A stretch of DNA of 64,000 bases from Lunularia cruciata. Lineage: Eukaryota > Streptophyta > Marchantiopsida > Lunulariales > Lunulariaceae. The stretch covers positions 40,400,243-40,464,242 of the forward strand of contig OX419761.1 of the NCBI GenBank assembly GCA_948567375.1. Reading direction: 5' to 3'. Positions 56,430 through 64,000 of this stretch are shown in pieces. Made by a program: the position numbers and the translations under genes. The notes beneath the pieces are model-generated. The model saw nothing but the letters and a program-made list of their open reading frames with translations, was not told where the DNA came from and searched no databases. How positions within the stretch are numbered: position 1 is the first letter of the stretch; every line of letters begins with the position of its first letter.

Positions 56430-57290
56430 CCAAGATGATAGGTTTGTTAGTAAAGTAGCCATAGATCAAGCTTTGGAAGAAGATATTATTGTTTTTGTGG
56501 TGTGTATCAAGATAATTGTACACAAAGAATCTACAAAGGGCCAAAAGCCTCATCAAGCAATGGTTGATCAGACAATTTAAGAGTTTATAGATGTATTTTT
56601 GGATGATCTACCAAAGGGGCTATCCTTTGATTGTGGTATGCCCTTCAAGATTGAGTTATTGCTAGGAAGTACTCCAATGAGTAGATCAATCTTTTGGCTC
56701 TCATTTAAGGAGTTGGAAGGGTATTGAACAACATTAACAAAGTTGTTAGAGAATGATTTCATACAACATAGTGCATCTCCTTAAGGAGCACCCATACTAT
56801 TTATCCCAAAGAAGGGTGAATTACTTTGATTCTATATTGACTATTGTGGTCTCAATAAACAAACTATGAAGAATGTGTATCCTTTGCTTCAAATTAGATC
56901 AATTAATTAAAGTACAATACTTCTCCAAGTTTGATCTTTAAAATAACTATTAGTAGATTTCCATTGATAGGGCGGATGTGTAGAATACTACCTTTTGCAC
57001 AAGGTATGGGCATTTTTGAATGGATAGATCTACCTTTTGGGTTCACTAATGCTCCAATATTTATCATGGATCAGATGCATTGGGTGTTGGATAGGCTATT
57101 GGATTGGTACATGGTGGTGTTTTTAGACAATATTTTAATCTATAGAAAGATGGAGGTAGAACACATGAATCACATACCAAGAAGTCCTAAGATGACTCCT
57201 TGAATGGAACTTTTAATGCAAGAAGTCAAATTGTACCTTTTGGTTGAAGGAAATTACCTTCTTGGGTCATAAGGTCTCATAAGAATGCCG
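56430..57290 (+). pseudogene. GypA3 reverse transcriptase remnant
   Basis: A single SQDDRFVSKVAIDQ unit (triplicated in GypA1) precedes FLDDLPKGLSF. The palm includes LPFGFTNAPIFIMDQMHW and VVFLDNILIYRK, with Asn replacing the second Asp of the active-site pair. It carries several stops. Confidence 0.85.
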
Positions 57291-57915
57291 GAGACCAAGA
57301 TGGAAGAGGAGAAAGTCAAGGCTATTATTGGTTGGCCTACTCCAAAAGATACAATAAAAGTGCAAGCATTTAATAGTTTGACAAGTTTTTATTGATTGTT
57401 CATCCATTATTATACTTATATGGCTACATCATTGACCAATCCCTTAGGGAAGACCTCAAGCTTTTAATGGACCACCAAGCACAAAGAAGCATTCAAGAAA
57501 TTGAAGCATAAAATGTCTTCCCAACCCATCCTTCACCATATGATCCTCAACTACCTTGTATAGTTGATTTTGATGCTTATAACTTTGCCATTGGAGTTGT
57601 GTTACAATAAAAATTTCTAGACGGGTTACATCCTATGGCCTTTGTGTCTCATTGACTAAATACCACAGAAAATAAGTATTCTACTTGAGATCAAGAACAA
57701 CTAGCAATGACATATGCCACCAAGGTATGGAGACATTATCTCTTGTGGAAACAAATGATCTTGCAAACCAATCATAGATCTTTGTTGTAGATATTGCATT
57801 TGGAGCACATGAAAATTGATATAATCAATGGAAGGAACAACTTCAATTATTTGACATCAAGCTTAATTACAAGCCCAAAAAGTTCCATGTCATCCTTGAT
57901 GCCCTATCATGATAA
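57291..57915 (+). pseudogene. GypA3 RNase H remnant
   Basis: Reads the connection region (WPTPKDTIKVQAFNSLTSF), PCIVDFDAYNFAIGVVLQ and ATKVWRHYLLWKQ, ending near VILDALS at about 57,910, with stops. Confidence 0.8.
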
Positions 57916-57989
57916 CTTGATTTGAAAACTCTTCCTTAATCTCTTATCCCGGTAACAATTATGACAATGTAAATCAACTCAAAGGTTCA

Positions 57990-59080
57990 AATTAAGTTTA
58001 ATACTGCTTTAAACCAAGACCCTTCCTTTCAATTGGTATAAGGTCATCTTGCAATACACAACAAGGAGTACAACACCTCTTCACTCAAAGTTGGACTTCA
58101 ATATTGTGAGAATCACATGTATTTCTAATTATGGGTGATCTACACTTGGTGCAACTTCAAGAGGCACATGATTTACCAATTGCAAGACACTTGGGGGTAG
58201 ACAAGACCTTGATTACTCTACAATAACAATCATGGTGGCAAAACATGGCACATGAAGTTTGATACTTAATCCAATCTTGTGAGAGTTGCAAATGCAACAA
58301 AGCTAGCAACCAAAAATTGGGCAGACTACTCCAACTACTTCCCATCCTATATGCTTGAGGAGAACATGTGACCTTAGATCTCATCACATCCTTGCCAAGG
58401 ATAAACCAAGTCATACATGAACCATGGTATTTGTTGATAAGCTTAGTAAGAAAATCCATTTGGCACAAACCTTTGATATAGTGGATGCTCCAACATTGAT
58501 CCAAATCTACTTCCATAATGTCTTCAAGTATCATAGGATGTCTCATGTCCTCATCTCCAACCATGATCCTTGATTCACTAGTAAATTTTTACCAAACACT
58601 CTTCAAGCTACTTGGCACCAAGCTTGCTTTGTCTACGGCTTATCACCTTCAAACTAATGGGCAAATTGAGTATGCAAATTGCACATGGAGGATATTTTTA
58701 TGCCTTTTTCAAAATTCCCCATACCAATTGGGATGCTTGCCTTGTGGTTGTTGAGTTTGCTTACAATAACTCCAAACATGCAAGCGTTGGATTCTCTTCC
58801 TTCTTCCTTAATTTGTCCGAGACCCACTTGTTCCAGATTCCCTTCTTGCTCCCCTATCATCTCACATTTCTCATACTTCTACTTCTTGTCCAAAACATCT
58901 CACTCCTTAAAAGCAAGCCAAATCTCATCTCCTTTTTGCTAAAAATTGGCAAAAGTGATACATGGATAAGCATTTTCATGATCTCACCTTTCAACTAGGT
59001 AATAAGGTCATGCTTTCTTCTAGTAAGCTACCCCTCTCACTTGATACTCAAGTTCATAAACTTGCTCCTCATTGGATAGG
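57990..59080 (+). pseudogene. GypA3 integrase remnant
   Basis: LVQLQEAHDLPIARHLGVDK and CESCKCNKASN give the HHCC domain. The core includes LDLITSLPR, LISNHDP and HLQTNGQIEYANC, where the Glu of the DDE triad is retained. The post-core reads VVVEFAYNNSKHA. It is split among frames. Confidence 0.83.
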
Positions 59081-59085
59081 TCCAT

Positions 59086-59451
59086 TTGATTCTACCCAAA
59101 TCATTTGTCCTTTTGCTTTCTCAACTTGCCTTGCTTAGTCATATGGAAATCCACCTTGCCTTTCATGTTTCAAAGTTGAAACCCTTTGTTTTATTTTATA
59201 TTCCTTTTCCACTTGTGTCCAACATCCTTCTCATCACATCACTATCAATGATCATGAGGAGGATGAAGTTGATCATATCCTTGCACATTGTAACATCCAA
59301 TATGGCCACCAATGATACAAAGTACAAAGTACAAATGAGTACAAAGTCTTTTGGAAAGGGTATCCCCTTCATGATGCTACATGGGAGCCATTTTCTCATC
59401 ACTACAATGCACAAATGGCACTCCAAAAGTCTTAAGATTCCATGGCAATGA
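59086..59451 (+). pseudogene. GypA3 chromodomain remnant
   Basis: MEIHLAFHVSKLKPFV linker, then in a shifted frame INDHEEDEVDHILAH, YKVFWKGYPLHDATWEPFSH. The domain is recognisable in full but frameshifted. Confidence 0.83.
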
Positions 59452-59464
59452 GGATATCAACAAC

Positions 59465-59765
59465 TAGTTGTGTGGAATATGTAATAATATGTAATTAGTA
59501 GACAAGTTAGTAGAAGCTAAAGAGCTAGCAAATGTGCCAAATTAATCAGGAATTCTAGAAAAGTTCTAGAAGCATCTAGGAACTTCTTGGTACATTCCAA
59601 GTATCAACTAATGTGTATTCTAAGTAGGTGGCTTCTAGAAAAAAGCTTCTTGTGAAGCATTGCAACTAGTTTAACTTGTTTGCCAAGTAGGTGACTTCTA
59701 GAGGGAAGCTTCACGGCTAGCCCAACTTGCATTCTAAGAAAGTAGCTACTAGGAAACGTCCATGG
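59465..59765 (+). repeat. GypA3 polypurine tract and truncated 3' LTR
   Basis: 'gttgtgtggaata' precedes TGTAATAATATG at 59,480. The LTR runs through U3 with GAAGCTTC-type modules and ends abruptly near 59,765 before its TATA box, where X2 starts. Confidence 0.8.
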
Positions 59766-60200
59766 AGGACAAATGCAAGAAATTGACTCAAGATCAAAGA
59801 GTGCTTGAAGGTGAATGGTTTAAGAGAGGAGGGCTTTAGTCCAAAGGTCTCCATAAAATATGATATTTAGCTTGGTAGCACTTCACCCAACACTCAACAC
59901 TTGGCCAAATGAGTTTGCCCAATTGCATTTCTTTTTGCACCCAACACATGCCAAGCACCGTGCACCAATTTGAATGTGCCACCAACAAATTCAAGGACAA
60001 CCATTCTAAATCAAGAGGGGTGGTTTTTATTCTATGGAGGACTGTTGGCATTTGGCATCTGGCCCAATGTCTGCATTTGAACTTGGACCATTAGGAGAGA
60101 GTGATAGTTCACATTTGCAAGCAATACTTTACATTGAATGTGTGACAAGGAACAAGGATAACCCAACCACTTTCTGATCAAAGAATGATTAAAAATTTGC

Positions 60201-60209
60201 CTATAAAAC
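60201..60209 (+). promoter_or_regulatory. TATA box of X2
   Basis: ctataaaac followed by 'gaagtgtgg'. Conserved as ctataaaac-caagtg at 40,745 and as TTATAAAAC-AAAGTG in X1. It lies about 220-300 bp before the primer-like site in the copies. Confidence 0.6.
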
Positions 60210-60499
60210 GAAGTGTGGAATGTCCATTTCCACTTTTCATATTGCAAGAGATTGAGTAAGCATAGTCAATCCTAAATTTGAGCCTTTGATGTTGTAGTTT
60301 TCTAGTCTTTGATGTCAAACCAACCTTCACTTCCATTCCATAGTCTATGAGAGAATGGTATTATTCAAAAGCCATCCTCAAAAGCCTAAATATGAGTGCT
60401 TGGGCAGTGTTTTGTAGTAGAGAGTTAATTTAGAGCAAGCATATGTGATTCTTGCTCTAGGATTAGGATGCAACCAATTTTGAGATCATCCATAAGACC

Positions 60500-62595
60500 A
60501 TGAGCCAGATGGAGAGAAGTAGTGACGACTTGATAGTGAATCCCATGGGCTGGATAGAAGAGACTTGGAGGAATTTATTCAATCTAGATGTAGGTCTAAT
60601 AGGAGCAATCACAATTAACACCAAGTTCTATTATTGAGAGATGACCCAAGAGATCAAGGACACTTTTGGGGAACCTTGCAATTGCAACAATGGTTAGCAA
60701 GTTCTTAGTTATAAGGACCCAACTCAGCAAGCAATTGCAAAAGAAGTTATGAAGTTGTTTTTATTACAAACAAACAACTTACTTAACCAATACCCAAATT
60801 GTCATTTTTCATAAGATGCACGAAGGTGAGATTTTGGATTGGGCTTTCATGTTCTATTTACAAGCCCGACCCTTCCCCATGATTCCTTGTATGAGAGAAG
60901 AGCCACTTACCTATCCCCCTTTGCAATCCATTTCTACATGGGTCTCAATTTCTTAAACAAGGAAGAGCTCATAAGATTTTTGAGCCATTATCTTATTGCA
61001 GATTACTTTGCTTCCCAACCTAGGGGGAGGTTGATGATCAAGAAATATTTGGAGGCGTGTGAAAAAATTTCCCAAATAGAAAATTTTGTGCTTATGGAGG
61101 AGGAGGTGGTGAATTCCAAGCCAAGGAAGAAACAAGCACCACTGGCCTAGATTGCTACACCAACAAAGATGCGAGCAAAGAAGAATCCTCTCATCATTGA
61201 CATGGCCTCCAAAACTAAAGAGGAGGAAGAAGCTGGTTCAAAGGAAGAAATAGAAGAAGAAGGGTATTCAGTCTATAATTTGAGGAGGAGGACTATGAAG
61301 AAGAACATTGGTTTGAGGATGCTCAATTTGCCCCCAAACTTGCAATATCGAAATACTATGAAGAAGCAAAGATGGTGAGAAGGGTGATGAAACCTAAGAA
61401 GAGGTGATTGGACTAGAGCCCAAACCCCTGATCCCACTCTTTGCCCTATCTTTGGATAAGAATAATAAGCACTTGGAGGAAGGAGAGAAAAATTGGTCCA
61501 AAGTTCCAAATGTTATTCAGCCCAAAGACAAGGAAGAGGCCAAACCTAAAGAAGAGATAGATGTTGAGGCAAAAGAGACTCAAGTGAAGATAAAAGAAGA
61601 AGAAAGAGTCCCAATCTTGCAGGAAAAGGAGGAAGGATCTAGCTAAACCACTGCCAACCAATTTTTGGAGAGGGCTCACTTTGTTTTTCATTTGGTGGGG
61701 TTGATTTTGTAGTTGATGGAACTCTTGCTATCCTAGTACAAACATGAGTGTCCAAAGATCATAGACTATACCACCTTGGTGCAAAGGATGCATAAGGAAA
61801 TTCACACAAGGAAGGTCCAAGAGAGTAAGCTTTAGGAGGAAGTGACCCAAAGTCAAGATCACTACAAGGAAGAAGTGAAGAAAGTCAATTCCTTGATACA
61901 TGAAGTCTTTAAAGAGATGAAGCAGAAGGCTTATCTTGCCTCTGCTCTTCAAGGTCAAGAGAAGGAATTGGGTTGACTAAAATTGGAGTAGGGAAGTTGA
62001 ATATGGAGCAAAAGGAGAAGGAGCTCAACTATGAGGATCAGCTTTGAGCTCGAGACAAGGAGGTGCAAAGCTAAACAACCTCAAGGTTAAACATAAGACT
62101 TTGGATTTATATATGATCAAGTGTTGGAAAGAGGTAGCCATGCAATTGGAGGCCCACAATAACAATTTGGCATTGGCCATGGAGAAAGAGGCCAAACAAG
62201 ACCGTTTGCACAAGAAGTTAAATGAGGACTTTCAAGCAAAGTGCTTGAAAATTGAGACAAAGAAGAAGGATGAACTACAACAAGTGGAAGAAGTCCAAGT
62301 GCAATTTGTAGAGATGCTCCAAAAAGAAGCTAAAGGGAGAGTGACCAAATGCCAAATTCATGAATTGAGGCTTTAGGCCCAAAATTTGAAGGTAAAACAT
62401 ACAATGAAGATCAATGGACCAACTCGCTCTCTGGCTTTGAGGACAAGTGGATCAAAAGTTCAACAAAATGAAGAGAACTTGTACCTACTAAAGATTGTTG
62501 ATTACAAGGAGTGGACTGAAGAAGTCCTTCCACAACTCAAGGGCAAGGATGTTCGTCCTAATAGATTCCAGAGCCAAAGGCACCCAAGATATTAA
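60500..62595 (+). pseudogene. X2 main ORF: unrecognised protein with coiled-coil C-terminus
   Basis: From the ATG at 60,500 (MSQMERSSDDL) the reading gives an N-terminal domain (WRNLFNLDVGLIGAITINTK, SYKDPTQQAIAKEVMKLF), then the open segment 60,839-61,150 (RRATYLSPFAIHFYMGLNFL, RGRLMIKKYLEACEKI). A Lys/Glu-rich middle follows (61,169-61,646, including EEIEEEGYSVYNLRRR). The C-terminal coiled coil (61,760-62,376) carries AMEKEAKQDRLHKKLNEDFQ, and the last segment (62,386-62,595) ends QRHPRY and a stop. There are about seven internal stops or shifts. N-terminal domain and coiled coil are shared with X1, X3 and X4. It could act as a Gag-like structural protein, but no zinc knuckle is seen. Confidence 0.65.
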
Positions 62596-62609
62596 AAGGA
62601 ACCATAGTG

Positions 62610-63450
62610 TTAGATTAGTGTAAATTCTTTGATCTTTTCTAGCAATTGTACATAAGACTTAGCAGATTCTTGCATGAATCCAAACCATCCTCTTAGATGT
62701 GGATATCCTTTGTATATTGTTGATTTAAAAACTAGATCAAAGCCGTTGGCTTGATACAATTTTTGGAATACATGATATTTATCAAGTTCCGGCCAAATTT
62801 CCAGCCCTTCGGTACGATAACTTAGGAAGAACATTCATTACTTGCAGTGCATACTTAGGGGAAGAACTTATAGCTTCCTTGGCACTTAACAAGGCCTCAT
62901 TATGCAGTTAGGAGTAGGGTAAGATAGAAATTGAGACCGTAATTGGTAGCAATGCAGTGGTTAGCTTTGGCAAGGAACCTGCTTAGCCATTCAAGACATT
63001 GTGGGATGAAGTGGTAAAGTAGTAGGAAATTTTACATAAGGCTTTGGCCCAATAATGAACAAGTCTTCTTTTCCATAAAACTTTGTATCACACCAAAGTC
63101 CATTTTGATCCATATGTATTCACCTAAGATCCAGCTTTGAATGCCCTAGCCAATGTAGAGGTGTGAATCTTGTTGAAGTAATGCAGTTATTGAATCCAGA
63201 GGAAGGGTTGGCAATTGGAATCTGAATGTGTAGAGTGACCTGATGATGGATTTGATCAGTTCTAAGTGTCATCAATAACATGAAATCAAAATTCAAGGAC
63301 ATTTTCTTGTTAGTTAAGCCCCTTTGGTGTTGTGCCTTTAAGAAAGTGGTGTGCCTTTGGGGAAGGGTGGCACATGCTATCATAGTTGGAGGCTTTGGAG
63401 CAAAGTATATCATCACCTTCAAGGTAACTTTGGTTACATGTAGTTTTGAG
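62610..63450 (-). pseudogene. X2 convergent ORF, unrecognised protein
   Basis: Minus strand. Open at 63,422-63,120 (MKVMIYFAPKPPTM, FDFMLLMTLRTDQIHH, TPLHWLGHSKLDLR), then past one stop (LWCDTKFYGKEDLFIIGPKP). After a gap, 62,834-62,610 is open (IWPELDKYHVFQKLYQANGF, SYVQLLEKIKEFTLI). The stop lies 15 bases beyond the main ORF stop. The same pieces and the same terminal stop occur in X1. No family is recognised. Confidence 0.5.
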
Positions 63451-63650
63451 AGTGGTTTAGGATATTTTCAGGTTTTTGTAGAGCACAATAGGTTCCTCTA
63501 CCCTTATATTGGGAGTGGTTTCTGCCAAGACTTTAAACAACAAACAATAAAAAATTTGCAACTTGTGACACTTTCCCTTCACTTCTAGCAAGTTCTGACC
63601 CGTATCCTTGTAGGATCAAATTGTTCTTACCATTTTACTATTAGTAAGTT

Positions 63651-64000
63651 TACATTGGGTTGTTACAAAGTCCATCACCAACTAGTGGTGGGAGAATATG
63701 TAATAATATAAAGTTAATTGAAGCTACGTATAACTAAAAGGAGGTAGAATTAGTATACATTTATGAATTATAAGGATATTCTAATGCATCCAAGAAGCTT
63801 CTAGAAACTTCTTGGGATTGAGTAGCTTGTATGCAAAGTAAATTGCTAGCTTAATTTTACTCTAAGAAAAGTGTCTACTAGAAGGAAACTTCTTTAGAAG
63901 CTCCCATTGGAAGTCTTATACTTACTTCAACTATAAAAACCAAAGATTGTGCTTAGTCTAGGCATTTGGAGTTTCCTTCAATTGAGAGTTCTTAGTTTGA
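63651..64000 (+). repeat. GypA polypurine tract and partial LTR, cut by window end
   Basis: 'ctagtggtgggagaata' precedes TGTAATAATATAAAG at 63,699. The LTR continues with GAAGCTTC-type modules and a TATA box 'ctataaaaacc' near 63,932 to the window end. A polypurine tract in front marks it as a 3' LTR of a GypA copy whose body is not present here. Confidence 0.8.

Larger units (their letters stand above)
54319..59765 (+). mobile_element. GypA3: gypsy chromovirus, heavily decayed
   Basis: 5' LTR (54,319-54,822), primer site (54,824), gag (55,098), protease (56,071), RT, RNase H, integrase, chromodomain, polypurine tract and a truncated 3' LTR (59,480-59,765). The 3' LTR is cut off where X2 begins. 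It is more decayed than GypA1. Confidence 0.9.
59768..63650 (+). mobile_element. Family X copy 2 (X2), longest and best preserved
   Basis: 5' region 59,768-60,440 with TATA box ctataaaac (60,201-60,209) and a primer-like site (about 60,422-60,436). The main ORF follows (60,500-62,595), then a convergent minus-strand ORF (63,450-62,610). The whole length parallels X1. The 3' limit lies before a GypA polypurine tract and LTR at 63,685. No reverse transcriptase, integrase or transposase motif was found. Confidence 0.7.

Noticed and set aside
1-64000. CRISPR arrays, bacterial operons, tRNA or rRNA genes
   Set aside because: No regular repeat-spacer arrays, ribosome-binding-site-led operons or structured RNA genes were seen; the content is plant nuclear.

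Overview
This window looks like nuclear DNA from a large, repeat-rich land-plant genome, possibly a gymnosperm or other non-flowering plant (inference). It is AT-rich and has almost no intact genes. It is filled with decayed LTR retrotransposons whose primer-binding sites match plant initiator-Met tRNA. There is also a plant PIF/Harbinger transposase relic, a plant class III peroxidase fragment that keeps an intron, and a short plant telomere-type repeat. No complete host gene, tRNA, rRNA or CRISPR array was seen. Family names below (GypA, GypB, LTR-C, X) are mine and only label repeats seen inside this window.

Layout. 1-7.2 kb: tandem repeats, two decayed unknown coding segments on the minus strand, a solo LTR of family LTR-C with target-site duplication (3512-4189), and a HARBI1-like transposase pseudogene (5655-6937, minus). 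7.25-15.65 kb: a tract that keeps CpG dinucleotides, unlike the CpG-poor transposon DNA around it. It holds exon-like fragments, a 93-bp tandem duplication and an unusual double hairpin. 16.0-16.5 kb: the C-terminal endonuclease relic of another retroelement. 17.15-17.72 kb: a solo GypB LTR.

19,023-24,618 (minus) is GypA1, a structurally complete but dead Ty3/gypsy chromovirus. 25,854-32,438 (plus) is GypB1, a second chromovirus with a perfect 5-bp target duplication (CATAT). 32.4-35.1 kb is AT-rich sequence with no recognised content. 35.4-42.4 kb carries two copies (X3, X4) of family X. 43.26-44.46 kb (minus) is the end of a different gypsy element whose integrase is followed by a PHD-finger relic. 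45.3-50.4 kb is X1 (minus), which is interrupted by a GypB solo LTR and by a captured peroxidase exon2-intron-exon3 fragment. 50.5-59.77 kb is a chain of LTR-C LTRs and two plus-strand GypA copies (GypA2, GypA3) that share one LTR; a reverse-oriented GypA solo LTR is nested in GypA2. 59.77-63.65 kb is X2, followed by the start of another GypA LTR at the window end.

The most interesting item is family X. Four related copies share a TATA box and a tRNA-primer-like site. Each encodes an unrecognised protein with a globular N-terminus, an acidic middle and a coiled-coil C-terminus. In the two longest copies a second, convergent ORF on the opposite strand ends at a conserved stop just beyond the first ORF. 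No reverse transcriptase was seen in any X copy, so it may be a non-autonomous LTR element with novel cargo.
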